Assembly (NCBI RefSeq): GCF_043196875.1
Contig: NZ_JBEBMX010000006.1
Span: forward strand, 124,001 to 188,000
Source: Saccharospirillum sp043196875
GTDB lineage: Bacteria > Pseudomonadota > Gammaproteobacteria > Pseudomonadales > Natronospirillaceae
Length of the DNA stretch: 64,000 nucleotides
Direction of reading: 5' to 3'
Each line of letters begins with the position of its first letter. The first letter of the stretch is position 1. Both the position numbers and the translations under genes were made by a program. The notes below the pieces were generated by a model. It ran no database searches, was not told where the DNA came from, and saw only the letters and a program-made list of their open reading frames with translations. Positions 44,687-53,092 of the stretch are shown here, one piece after another.

Positions 44687-46060
44687 ATGACACTGCTGTT
44701 CGCACGACGTTGGCAAGCTAGTTGGTTCGCCGCCATCACCGCGCTGCTTATCACTACCGGCGCTCAGGCGGAACTCGGCTGGCCGGAAAAACCGACGCTG
44801 AAGCTCGGCTTTATCAAGTTGACCGATATGGCGCCGCTGGCCATCGCTTATGAAAAAGGTTTCTTCGAAGACGAAGGCCTGTACGTCACCCTGGAGGCCC
44901 AAGCCAACTGGAAGGTGTTGCTCGACGGCGTTATTACCGGCGAGCTGGATGGCGCTCATATGCTCGCCGGTCAGCCCTTGGCGGCGACCATCGGTTACGG
45001 CACCCAGGCCAATATCATCACGCCCTTTTCCATGGATCTGAACGGCAATGGCATTACCGTATCCAACAGCGTCTGGGAGCAGATGAAGCAATACATTCCG
45101 CACGAAGATGGCCGCCCGGTGCATCCGATCAGCGCCAGCGCCCTGGAGCCGGTGGTGCGCGATTACCAACAACGCGGTCAGGCGTTCAATATGGGCATGG
45201 TGTTCCCGGTGTCGACGCACAACTACGAACTGCGTTACTGGCTGGCTGCCGGCGGCCTGCACCCGGGTTATTACGACCCCGACAACGGTGATACCTCCGG
45301 CCAAATCGACGCCGATGTGATGCTCAGCGTTACACCGCCACCGCAGATGCCGTCCACCCTGGAAGCCGGCACCATTCTCGGTTACTGCGTCGGCGAACCC
45401 TGGAACCAGCAGGCGGTGTTCAAGGGTATCGGCGTACCGGTGATCACCGATTACGAAATCTGGAAGAACAATCCGGAGAAGGTGTTTGGTATTACCGAGG
45501 CATTCGCCGAGCAAAATCCCAACACCACGGTGCGCCTGGTCAGAGCATTGATTCGGGCGGCCGAATGGCTGGATGCCGACAACAACGCTAACCGTGCCGA
45601 AGCGGTGGAAATACTGTCACGCCCGGCTTATGTCGGTGCCGATGCTGACGTCATCGCCAATTCCATGACCGGCACCTTCGAATACGAAGCCGGTGACACC
45701 CGCTCAGTGCCGGACTTCAACGTCTTCTTCCGCTACAACGCCACCTACCCCTACTACTCGGATGCCATCTGGTATCTGACCCAGATGCGCCGCTGGGGCC
45801 AGATTGCGGGGCCGCAGAGCGATCAGTGGTATCAGGACACCGCCGCTCAGGTGTACCGCCCGGACCTCTATCAACAGGCCGCCGAATCGCTGATTGATGA
45901 AGGCCTGCTCAGCGCCGATCAGTTCCCCGATTTCGCGGCTGAGACGGGCTACAAACCGCCGCAGTCGGAGTTTATCGACGACATCACTTACGACGGTCGC
46001 CAGCCCAACGCCTATCTGGACCAGTTCCCGATTGGTCTGGGCAGCGACCAGACTCTTTAA
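44687..46060 (+). CDS. nrtA: Nitrate ABC transporter, substrate-binding protein
   Basis: 457 residues from ATG 44687 (GGGAG upstream); the open frame begins 56 codons earlier inside the leader. The signal sequence starts MTLLFARRWQASWF and ends near GAQA; its twin arginine hints at Tat export, as in other NrtA/CmpA proteins. The mature part begins LKLGFIKLTDMAPLAIAYEKGFF and keeps NrtA-type features (NWKVLLDGVITGELDGAHML, GYCVGEPWNQQAV). It binds nitrate or nitrite in the periplasm for NrtB/NrtC. The cytosolic sensor NasS is a relative, but the signal peptide argues for a transport role. Confidence 0.92.
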   Translation: MTLLFARRWQASWFAAITALLITTGAQAELGWPEKPTLKLGFIKLTDMAPLAIAYEKGFFEDEGLYVTLEAQANWKVLLDGVITGELDGAHMLAGQPLAATIGYGTQANIITPFSMDLNGNGITVSNSVWEQMKQYIPHEDGRPVHPISASALEPVVRDYQQRGQAFNMGMVFPVSTHNYELRYWLAAGGLHPGYYDPDNGDTSGQIDADVMLSVTPPPQMPSTLEAGTILGYCVGEPWNQQAVFKGIGVPVITDYEIWKNNPEKVFGITEAFAEQNPNTTVRLVRALIRAAEWLDADNNANRAEAVEILSRPAYVGADADVIANSMTGTFEYEAGDTRSVPDFNVFFRYNATYPYYSDAIWYLTQMRRWGQIAGPQSDQWYQDTAAQVYRPDLYQQAAESLIDEGLLSADQFPDFAAETGYKPPQSEFIDDITYDGRQPNAYLDQFPIGLGSDQTL

Positions 46061-46081
46061 GCGAGCCAAGCGAGGCGCGTC

Positions 46082-47071
46082 ATGACGATACAACTGCGAA
46101 TCAAACCCTGGCTGCGCTGGCTTGATCGGCTGCCCGCCTGGAATCCAATGGCCGCCGTCGCGGCCACCACCCTGCCGCTGCTGGGCCTCAGTGTTTTTAT
46201 CATGCTGTGGCACTTCGGTGCCGCCCAGGTCAACACCTCGCTGGGCCAGTTTCCCGGCCCGGCGACGGTGTTCGAGCAATCGCTGGCACTGTGGCAGGAA
46301 CACGAGGTCGCGCGGGAAAAAGAAGCCGCCTTCTACGATCGCCTGGCTCAGCAAAACGCCGCCCGCCAGGCCGATAATCCCGACTTCGAGCCACTGAAGA
46401 TCGATTATCCGGGCAAGCCAACCTTTCTCGATCAGATCGGCACCAGCCTGGTGACGGTGCTGGCCGGTTTTACGCTGGGCAGTCTGCTGGCGATACCGGC
46501 AGGCATTCTGGTTGGACTGTCGCACCGGGTGCATCAGGCGGTGAATCCGATCGTCCAACTGTTCAAGCCGGTGTCACCGCTGGCCTGGCTGCCGCTGGTA
46601 ACCATGGTGGTCTCGGCGGTCTATGTGACTGACGATCCGCTGTTCGATAAGTCGTTTATCACCTCGATGTTCACCGTCACGCTGTGCTGTTTGTGGCCGA
46701 CGCTGATCAACACCGCCGTCGGCGTTGCCAACATCGATCAGGATTTGCGCAACGTCAGCCAGGTGCTGCGTTTGCCGGCGCTGACGCACATTCGCCGCAT
46801 CGTCATTCCCTCGGCCATTCCGATGATCTTTACCGGCCTGCGGGTGTCCCTCGGCATCGCCTGGATGGTGTTGATCGCCGCCGAAATGCTGGCGCAAAAC
46901 CCGGGCCTGGGAAAATTTGTCTGGGATGAATTCCAAAACGGCAGTTCCAATTCACTGGGGCGCATCATGGTGGCGGTGCTGGTGATTGGCCTGATCGGCT
47001 ACGGCCTCGATCGCATCATGCTGCAACTGCAAGCTTGGGTGGATTGGGATAAATCCAGTCAACAACGTTGA
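46082..47071 (+). CDS. nrtB: Nitrate ABC transporter, permease
   Basis: 329 residues, about six to seven membrane spans of the BPD-type permease fold, with an extra hydrophilic loop (about 75-115) after the first span. The EAA region is RNVSQVLRLPALTHIRRIVIP. GAGG precedes the ATG. It lies 21 bases after nrtA and 19 bases before the ATPase gene, in one operon. Confidence 0.92.
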   Translation: MTIQLRIKPWLRWLDRLPAWNPMAAVAATTLPLLGLSVFIMLWHFGAAQVNTSLGQFPGPATVFEQSLALWQEHEVAREKEAAFYDRLAQQNAARQADNPDFEPLKIDYPGKPTFLDQIGTSLVTVLAGFTLGSLLAIPAGILVGLSHRVHQAVNPIVQLFKPVSPLAWLPLVTMVVSAVYVTDDPLFDKSFITSMFTVTLCCLWPTLINTAVGVANIDQDLRNVSQVLRLPALTHIRRIVIPSAIPMIFTGLRVSLGIAWMVLIAAEMLAQNPGLGKFVWDEFQNGSSNSLGRIMVAVLVIGLIGYGLDRIMLQLQAWVDWDKSSQQR

Positions 47072-47090
47072 ACACAACCGGAGCATCGCT

Positions 47091-47930
47091 ATGACTCAGA
47101 CACATCTCGAATTGAGCGGCGTCGGCATCGACTTTGCGACGCCCAAAGGACCGTTCAAAGCACTCGATAACGTTAATCTAAAAGTGCAGCAAGGCGAGTT
47201 CGTCTCGCTGATCGGCCATTCCGGTTGCGGAAAAAGCACCGTTTTAAACATCATTGCCGGCCTGCATCAAGCCACCGATGGCGGCGTGCTGCTGGGCAAT
47301 CGCGAAGTCACCGAACCCGGTCCGGAACGCGCCGTGGTGTTTCAAAACCACAGCCTGCTGCCATGGCTGACGGTGTGGCAGAACGTCGAGCTGGCCGTTA
47401 AACAGGTGTTTCGCAAACACAAAAGCCGCGCCGAGATGCGCGACTGGATAGCCCACAATCTCGACCTGGTGCAGATGACGCACGCCGCCCACAAAAGACC
47501 CGGTGAAATTTCCGGCGGTATGAAGCAGCGCGTCGGCATCGCCCGGGCGCTGTCGATGCAACCCGAAGTATTGCTGATGGATGAGCCGTTCGGCGCGCTC
47601 GACGCCCTGACCCGCGCCCACCTCCAGGATTCATTGATGGGGATCCAGGCGCGGCTCGGTAACAGCGTCATCATGATCACTCATGACGTTGACGAAGCGG
47701 TGCTGCTTTCCGACCGCATCGTCATGATGACCAACGGCCCGGCCGCCACCATCGGCGAAATTCTCGAGGTGCCACTGGCGCGCCCGCGCAACCGTTTGGA
47801 ACTGGCATCCAACGCCGACTACAACCGTTTGCGTTCGGAAGTGCTCAGTTTTCTGTATGAAAAACAGCGCAAGGTGGAGCCGATGCGCAGCAGCACCAAG
47901 CCCTCGGCAAAAACCAGCGCAGTGGCCTGA
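47091..47930 (+). CDS. nrtC: Nitrate ABC transporter, ATP-binding protein
   Basis: 279 residues: Walker A GHSGCGKST (about 42-50), Q-loop FQNHSLLPW, signature EISGGMKQR, Walker B VLLMDEPFGALD and THDVDEAV. This is the NrtD/SsuB/TauB type; it lacks the C-terminal NrtA-like sensor domain of cyanobacterial NrtC, so NrtD would be an equally good name. CGGAG lies seven bases before the ATG. Confidence 0.92.
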   Translation: MTQTHLELSGVGIDFATPKGPFKALDNVNLKVQQGEFVSLIGHSGCGKSTVLNIIAGLHQATDGGVLLGNREVTEPGPERAVVFQNHSLLPWLTVWQNVELAVKQVFRKHKSRAEMRDWIAHNLDLVQMTHAAHKRPGEISGGMKQRVGIARALSMQPEVLLMDEPFGALDALTRAHLQDSLMGIQARLGNSVIMITHDVDEAVLLSDRIVMMTNGPAATIGEILEVPLARPRNRLELASNADYNRLRSEVLSFLYEKQRKVEPMRSSTKPSAKTSAVA

Positions 47931-47975
47931 GCTGCATTGCAGCGTTATCCTCGACGCATTACCGAGGGTAACGTT

Positions 47976-48239
47976 GTGCAGCAACTGGAATTTTTCGACA
48001 TTCCCAGCCCCTGCATCGGGGTTTGCGAATCCGGGCCGCGTGGCTATTGCCGCGGCTGCCTGCGCTCGCGCCCCGAACGTCAGCAATGGCATCAACTCGA
48101 TGCCGCCAGCAAACGTCAGGTGATTCGCAACTGTCAGATTCGCAAACTGCGTTTGGCCCGCGGTGCCCAACTGGACGAGGCGGACGAGCTTGATTCCGCC
48201 ATCCAGGTCCCGCTGTTTAACGCCGACGAGGCGGACTGA
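47976..48239 (+). CDS. DUF1289 family small cysteine-rich protein
   Basis: 87 residues from GTG 47976 (GAGG eight bases upstream). The family pattern PSPCIGVCESGPRGYCRGCLR, with four cysteines likely to bind a metal, lies at about 9-30 and is followed by an aromatic-rich helix (W near 37). Such proteins are of unknown function. It is 45 bases after nrtC and two bases before the broken CPXCG gene, so it probably rides on the nitrate transport transcript. Confidence 0.8.
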   Translation: MQQLEFFDIPSPCIGVCESGPRGYCRGCLRSRPERQQWHQLDAASKRQVIRNCQIRKLRLARGAQLDEADELDSAIQVPLFNADEAD

Positions 48240-48241
48240 AT

Positions 48242-48697
48242 ATGGCCCACGACTTCTTCACTGATCTCACTGCTCTGTCTTGCCCTTACTGCGGCGCCAG
48301 CATCCAGCTCATCACCGAGCCCCTTGATGAAGCTAAGGGGAGCATCTAATAACTCACGCGGGGCTCTGGCTTGCAGAGGGACACGGAGGCAAGGCGCACT
48401 TGCGCAGGAATGTCGCGAACCTTTCAAGTAAGTGCAACGCGGCATCCGGGTTCCTCTGCAAGCCCCTCCGGGCGCGGGCTAAAAGGCCCTGCCGCCGCGT
48501 TGCGAATCTTGACAAGGACCACGCCATTGCCAGCGATTCGCGCCTTACGGCAGGGCCTTTTAGCCTCGCGCAGAGCCTCGTGTGAGTTATTAGATGCTCC
48601 CCCGGACTACATCGAAGACTGCGAAGTCTGCTGCCAACCGATGCGCGTCCTGGTCAGCGCCGAAGGCGACATTCAACTGCTGCGCGAAGACGACTAA
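48242..48697 (+). pseudogene. CPXCG-motif cysteine-rich protein gene, split by an insertion
   Basis: The 5' part (48242-48334) encodes a start Met, FFTDLTALSCPYCGASIQLI and the following residues. The 3' part (48602-48697) encodes DYIEDCEVCCQPMRV and a normal acidic C-terminus. Joined, they give a typical CPXCG small zinc-ribbon protein of about 60 residues. Between them sits a palindromic element that introduces TAATAA stops (48348-48353) in its left end. The two halves are still in the same frame, and the code on each side is intact, so the break looks recent. Confidence 0.88.
48337..48602. mobile_element. MITE-like insertion of about 266 bp with 32-bp terminal inverted repeats
   Basis: The left end (48337-48368, beginning GGGGAGCATCTAATAACTCA) and right end (48571-48602) are inverted repeats with two mismatches in 32. 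Inside are further perfect inverted repeats: 12 bp (48368-48379 with 48453-48464), 10 bp (48434-48443 with 48494-48503), 18 bp (48477-48494 with 48548-48565) and 7 bp (48502-48508 with 48535-48541). No transposase or other plausible gene is inside. No clear target-site duplication is visible. I cannot assign it to an insertion-sequence family. Confidence 0.85.
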
Positions 48698-48835
48698 ACC
48701 ACTCGCACTTGCCCTCTTTTTGCACAACCCTGCCCAACCCCTGTGCATCCTTGGTGCGCCAACCGGGGGTAAAACCGACCAGTGTTAAGCGTCAAAATCC
48801 CCGGAAAGCCCCTGTTCAGGCGGTTTTTAAAAGTT

Positions 48836-48849
48836 GGCACAGCCTTCGC
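48836..48849 (+). promoter_or_regulatory. Sigma-54 (-24/-12) promoter of the nitrite/nitrate reductase unit
   Basis: TTGGCACAGCCTTCGCTT has GG (48836-48837) ten bases from GC (48848-48849), almost identical to the promoter of nrtA. An imperfect NtrC-like sequence (GTGC-N7-GTGC, 48743-48757, sharing CTTGGTGCG with the nrtA site) lies about 80 bp upstream. The stretch 48698-48989 has no gene; it holds this promoter and the leader. Confidence 0.8.
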
Positions 48850-48931
48850 TTTATAGAACCCAGTCATGGCAGAACGCCGCTGAATTCGTCAGAGGCGGGC
48901 TGTAATGGCCTTACACTGTGATTTGCGTATC

Positions 48932-48974
48932 GAGCATTGGCGCTCTTGGGGAAACCCAAGAGCGTCTTTTTTTT
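48932..48974 (+). terminator. Leader attenuator with overlapping ANTAR-type hairpin, ahead of the nitrite/nitrate reductase unit
   Basis: CGCTCTTGGG - GAAA - CCCAAGAGCG (48941-48964) followed by eight T's forms a complete intrinsic terminator 15 bases before the first gene. GAGC-ATTGGC-GCTC (48932-48945) overlaps its 5' arm: again a 4-bp stem with a six-base loop, A at position 1 and G at position 4. A further hairpin (48875-48897, CGCC-G-CTGA / TCAG-A-GGCG) lies upstream and could be the first of the usual pair, although its loop is five bases. Confidence 0.78.
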
Positions 48975-48989
48975 GCGTGGAAGAAAAAG

Positions 48990-50186
48990 ATGGCTGCACC
49001 GCAACTGTTGATCATTGGCAACGGCATGGCCGCGACCCGACTGGTGCGCGAGCTGGTCGAGCGTGGCTATAAGGGGTGCATCACCCTGGTCGGTGACGAA
49101 CCCGGTGTCGGCTACAACCGCATCCAGCTAACGCCCTGGCTCGCCGGTGAAACCAGCGAAGCAGCGTTGAACTTGGTCGAGCGCGACTGGTATCGCCAGC
49201 ACTCTATTCGCTGCGTCGAAAACGAAGCGGTCACCGAGTTAAACCTTAACGGCGAGGCCACGACGGCCTCGGGCCGACAGCTTCAGTTCGACCACTGCGT
49301 GCTGGCCACCGGCGCCCAACCCCGCCTGCCCGAGCTAGACTTCCCGGCCCAGCCAGCCATCCGCGCCTTCCGCACCAAGGCTGATGGTCACTGGTTAAAA
49401 GCATTGCCGACCGGCAGCAAGGTGGTGGTGCTTGGCGGCGGTCTGCTCGGGTTGGAAGCTGCCTGGGGCTTGCGTCAGCGCGGCCACAGCGTTGCCCTGG
49501 TGCATCGCAACGGCCATCTGATGAACCGCCAACTGTCGGATGCGCCGGCGCGTTATTTGTCGGATGCCTTCAGCGCTGCGGGGATCGAGCTGCATCTGCA
49601 ACGCTCGCTCCGCGCTATCGATGCCAGTCCCAAGTTGAGCGGCATCACCCTGGATGATGGCCACACCCTAGCAGCCGATGCCCTGATCACCGCCGCCGGC
49701 ATCCAACCCAGAATCGAGCTGGCCCAGCGCGCTGGCTTGGCAACAAAGCGCGGCATTCTGGTCGATGATCGCCTGGCCACCAGCCAGGCCAATATTTCAG
49801 CGCTGGGCGAATGCGCCGAGTGCGACGGCCGCACCATCGGCCTGGTCAATCCGGCCTATCACCAGGCTGCGGTGCTGGCTGCGCGCCTGTGCGGTGACAC
49901 CGAAGCCGCGCCCTACAGACCCAGCCAGGACAGCACCCGTCTGAAAATTTCCGGTCTCGATGTGGTCTCTATCGGTCGTATCGACCACCCCGAGGCACGT
50001 CGGCTGACGCTGGATCAACCCGGCGAACGTCGCTGCCGGCGCCTGCATCTGCTGGGCGACCGTCTGGTCGGCGCCGAGATGATCGGCTGTGTCGATCACG
50101 CCGACCAGGACCAGCAACTGATTCGAACCCAGACCCCGATATCTGACGCCCGCCTCGCCATGCTGGGTGAAGCGAGCGCTGCCTGA
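48990..50186 (+). CDS. FAD-dependent NAD(P)H oxidoreductase, nitrate reductase electron-transfer partner
   Basis: 398 residues from ATG 48990; the open frame runs 24 codons further up through the terminator and is not used. Two dinucleotide folds are visible: IIGNGMAATRLVREL (FAD, near residue 7) and VLGGGLLGLEAAWGLRQRG (NAD(P)H, near 145). It resembles the N-terminal half of NirB but has no Fe-S or siroheme part. Position ahead of nirB-nirD-nasA suggests it feeds electrons from NAD(P)H to NasA, as NasB/NasC-type subunits do. Confidence 0.85.
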   Translation: MAAPQLLIIGNGMAATRLVRELVERGYKGCITLVGDEPGVGYNRIQLTPWLAGETSEAALNLVERDWYRQHSIRCVENEAVTELNLNGEATTASGRQLQFDHCVLATGAQPRLPELDFPAQPAIRAFRTKADGHWLKALPTGSKVVVLGGGLLGLEAAWGLRQRGHSVALVHRNGHLMNRQLSDAPARYLSDAFSAAGIELHLQRSLRAIDASPKLSGITLDDGHTLAADALITAAGIQPRIELAQRAGLATKRGILVDDRLATSQANISALGECAECDGRTIGLVNPAYHQAAVLAARLCGDTEAAPYRPSQDSTRLKISGLDVVSIGRIDHPEARRLTLDQPGERRCRRLHLLGDRLVGAEMIGCVDHADQDQQLIRTQTPISDARLAMLGEASAA

Positions 50187-50198
50187 GGAGAAAGCATC

Positions 50199-52727
50199 AT
50201 GAGCCAACGCAAAGACCTGATCATCATTGGCAACGGCATGGTCGGCCACCACTTCGCCGACACCTTTCGCAAGCTCGATGACGCCGATCAATGGTGCATC
50301 CACATCATCGGTGAGGAACGTCATTCGGCTTACGACAGAGTACATCTGTCGGAATATTTCCAGGGCCGCGAGCACAGCGACCTGGCCCTGGGCACCGCCG
50401 CCAGCTACCAACAAGCCGGTATCGCCGCTCACCTCGGCACCCGGGTAGAACGCATCGACCGCGCTGCCCACACCGTCTTGCTCAGCGACGGCGAAGAACT
50501 CAGCTACGACAAGCTGGTACTGGCCACCGGTTCCTATCCCTTCGTACCGCCGATTCCCGGCCACGATGCTGAGCGCTGTTTTGTCTACCGCACGCTCGAT
50601 GATCTGGACGCCATTCGTAACGCCGCGGCCAACGGCAAAAGCGGCGTGGTGATCGGCGGCGGCCTGCTCGGGCTGGAAGCGGCCAATGCGTTGAAATCGC
50701 TGGGGCTGGCGACTGAGGTGATTGAATTTGCGCCGCGCCTGATGCCGGTGCAACTCGATGCTACCGCCGGCACGGTGTTAAAAGACAAGATCGAAGCGCT
50801 CGGCGTGACCGTTCATACCGACACCGCGACCCAGAAAATTGAAACCCTCGATGACGGTCGGCTGCGTTTGCACTTTGCCGACGGCGAACCGCTGGAAACC
50901 GATGTGCTGGTGTTCTCTGCGGGCATTAGACCCCGCGATGAGCTGGCGCGCCAATGTGGTCTGGCAGTCGGCGAGCGCGGCGGCGTGCGCATCAACAACC
51001 ACGGCCAGACCTCGGATGCCGACATCTACGCCATCGGCGAAGTCGCGCTTTGGGACGAACGTATTTTTGGCTTGGTCGCGCCCGGTTATCGCATGGCCGA
51101 AACGGTGGCGGCGCATCTGGAAGGTGGCGACAGTCCCTTCCTCGGTGCCGACATGAGCACCAAGCTGAAACTGCTCGGCGTCGATGTCGGCGCCATCGGT
51201 GACGCCCACGGCACCACGCCCGGCGCGCTCAGTTTCCGCTACCACAATGAGGCCAAAGGACTGTACAAGAAGATCGTCACCAGCGCCGATGGCAAACATC
51301 TGCTCGGCGCCATTCTGGTCGGCGACAACAGCGTTTATGACAGCCTGCTGCAGTACTACCTGAACGACATAGACCTGCCCGCTGAACCCGACAGCCTGAT
51401 TTTGCCCAGCGCCGGTGCCGCTCCTGCCTTGGGCCCGGACGCCCTGCCCGACTCCGCCACCATCTGTTCGTGCATGAACGTCACCAAGGGCAGCATCGTC
51501 GAGGCGATTGATGGCGGTTGTTGCAGTGTCGCTGAGGTCAAAGCCGAAACCCGCGCCAGTACCAGTTGCGGCGGCTGTGCTGCCATTCTGAAAAACCTCG
51601 TCGATGCGACCTTGGAAGCGCGCGGTGTCGAGGTCGATCATTCGCTGTGCGAACACTTTGCTCACACCCGCCAAGAGCTGTATCACCTGGTGCAGGTCGA
51701 AGAAATCAAAACCTTTGATGAACTGATTGCCAAGCACGGCCGTGGTCATGGCTGCGATATTTGTAAGCCAACTGTGGCGTCCATTCTTGCCAGCCACTGG
51801 AACGAAGGCGTGCACGAAGCGCCGCACGTCAAGCTGCAAGACACCAACGACACCTTTCTGGCGAACATGCAAAAAGACGGCACCTATTCGATTGTGCCGC
51901 GCATCGCCGGTGGGGAAATCACTCCGGATAAACTCTTGGTGATCGGTCAGGTCGCCAAAGATTATCGGCTCTATACCAAGATCACCGGCGGCCAGCGCAT
52001 CGACCTGTTTGGTGCGCAATTGCATCAGTTGCCGGAAATCTGGAAACGCTTAATCGACGCCGGTTTTGAAACCGGCCACGCCTACGGCAAAGCCTTGCGC
52101 ACCGTTAAATCCTGCGTCGGCAGCACCTGGTGTCGCTATGGTCAGCAGGATTCAGTGGGCATGGCGATTCTCTTGGAGAACCGCTACAAGGGTTTGCGTG
52201 CACCGCACAAAATTAAATTCGCGGTGTCCGGTTGCACCCGCGAATGCGCCGAAGCTCAGAGCAAAGATATTGGCGTTATCGCCACCGAAAACGGCTGGAA
52301 TTTATACGTCTGCGGCAACGGCGGTATGAAACCGCGTCACGCCGATTTGTTTGCTACCGATCTCGACGATGTAACGCTGATTCGCACCATCGATCGCCTG
52401 CTGATGTTCTACGTGCGCACTGCCGACCGACTGCAACGCACCGCGCGTTGGCTGGAGAGTCTCGATGGCGGTTTGGAATATCTGACCGATGTCATCCTCA
52501 ACGACAGCCTGAAGCTGGGCGCAGAACTCGACCAACAGATGGCGCGTATCGTCGACACCTATCAGTGCGAATGGAAAGCCACCTTGGCAGACGAACAAAA
52601 ACTGAAGCGCTTCCGCACCTTTGTGAACAGCCCTGAGCCCGACGACAACGTCGTCTTCGTCGAAGAACGCGACCAGATTCGACCGGCCACGGCTGACGAA
52701 AAAAGCCACTTGATTGCATCTGCCTGA
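50199..52727 (+). CDS. nirB: Assimilatory nitrite reductase [NAD(P)H], large subunit
   Basis: 842 residues. Domains in order: FAD/NAD(P)H module (IIGNGMVGHHFAD; VIGGGLLGLEAANAL), BFD-like [2Fe-2S] (CSCMNVTKGS...STSCGGC, about 424-460), a second cysteine cluster (GCDICKPTV), the ferredoxin-type nitrite/sulfite reductase repeat, and the siroheme-[4Fe-4S] site CVGSTWC...SGCTRECAEA (about 645-690). It reduces nitrite to ammonium with six electrons. GAGGAG precedes the ATG, 12 bases after the FAD gene. Confidence 0.97.
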   Translation: MSQRKDLIIIGNGMVGHHFADTFRKLDDADQWCIHIIGEERHSAYDRVHLSEYFQGREHSDLALGTAASYQQAGIAAHLGTRVERIDRAAHTVLLSDGEELSYDKLVLATGSYPFVPPIPGHDAERCFVYRTLDDLDAIRNAAANGKSGVVIGGGLLGLEAANALKSLGLATEVIEFAPRLMPVQLDATAGTVLKDKIEALGVTVHTDTATQKIETLDDGRLRLHFADGEPLETDVLVFSAGIRPRDELARQCGLAVGERGGVRINNHGQTSDADIYAIGEVALWDERIFGLVAPGYRMAETVAAHLEGGDSPFLGADMSTKLKLLGVDVGAIGDAHGTTPGALSFRYHNEAKGLYKKIVTSADGKHLLGAILVGDNSVYDSLLQYYLNDIDLPAEPDSLILPSAGAAPALGPDALPDSATICSCMNVTKGSIVEAIDGGCCSVAEVKAETRASTSCGGCAAILKNLVDATLEARGVEVDHSLCEHFAHTRQELYHLVQVEEIKTFDELIAKHGRGHGCDICKPTVASILASHWNEGVHEAPHVKLQDTNDTFLANMQKDGTYSIVPRIAGGEITPDKLLVIGQVAKDYRLYTKITGGQRIDLFGAQLHQLPEIWKRLIDAGFETGHAYGKALRTVKSCVGSTWCRYGQQDSVGMAILLENRYKGLRAPHKIKFAVSGCTRECAEAQSKDIGVIATENGWNLYVCGNGGMKPRHADLFATDLDDVTLIRTIDRLLMFYVRTADRLQRTARWLESLDGGLEYLTDVILNDSLKLGAELDQQMARIVDTYQCEWKATLADEQKLKRFRTFVNSPEPDDNVVFVEERDQIRPATADEKSHLIASA

Positions 52728-52737
52728 GGAGACCGAG

Positions 52738-53085
52738 ATGACCGCGCAATCCAAAACGCTCAACTGGCAGGCCGTGTGCCAACGCGATGATCTGGTGCCC
52801 GAATCCGGTGTGGCGGTGCGTTTGCAAGGCCGCCAGATCGCACTGTTTTATCTGCCCGACCAAGGCGCTGTCTACGCACTCGACAATCACGACCCCTTCA
52901 GTTCGGCCAATGTGCTGGCCAGAGGCATTGTCGGCGATATCGGCGGCGACTGGGCCGTCGCCGGGCCGCTCTATAAGCAACACTTCCGACTTGAAGACGG
53001 CCAATGCATTGAGGATGCAGCGGTGCGCATCAGCACCTGGCCCGCCCGCCTGGTCGACGATCGCGTCGAAATCGCGCTGAGTTGA
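52738..53085 (+). CDS. nirD: Nitrite reductase small subunit
   Basis: 115 residues from ATG 52738 (GAGGA upstream; an earlier in-frame Met overlaps nirB). It has a Rieske-like fold without the Fe-S ligands: DNHDPFS stands where Cys-x-His would be, as is normal for NirD. It supports NirB activity. It begins ten bases after nirB and ends eight bases before nasA. Confidence 0.93.
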   Translation: MTAQSKTLNWQAVCQRDDLVPESGVAVRLQGRQIALFYLPDQGAVYALDNHDPFSSANVLARGIVGDIGGDWAVAGPLYKQHFRLEDGQCIEDAAVRISTWPARLVDDRVEIALS

Positions 53086-53092
53086 TAGTGCG

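Noticed and set aside
48371..48697. 108-residue open frame joining the inserted element to the 3' part of the CPXCG gene
   Set aside because: Its first two thirds are translated inverted-repeat DNA with no protein-like features; only the CPXCG tail is real.
50778..52025. 415-residue minus-strand frame opposite nirB
   Set aside because: Antisense shadow of the strongly conserved nirB.
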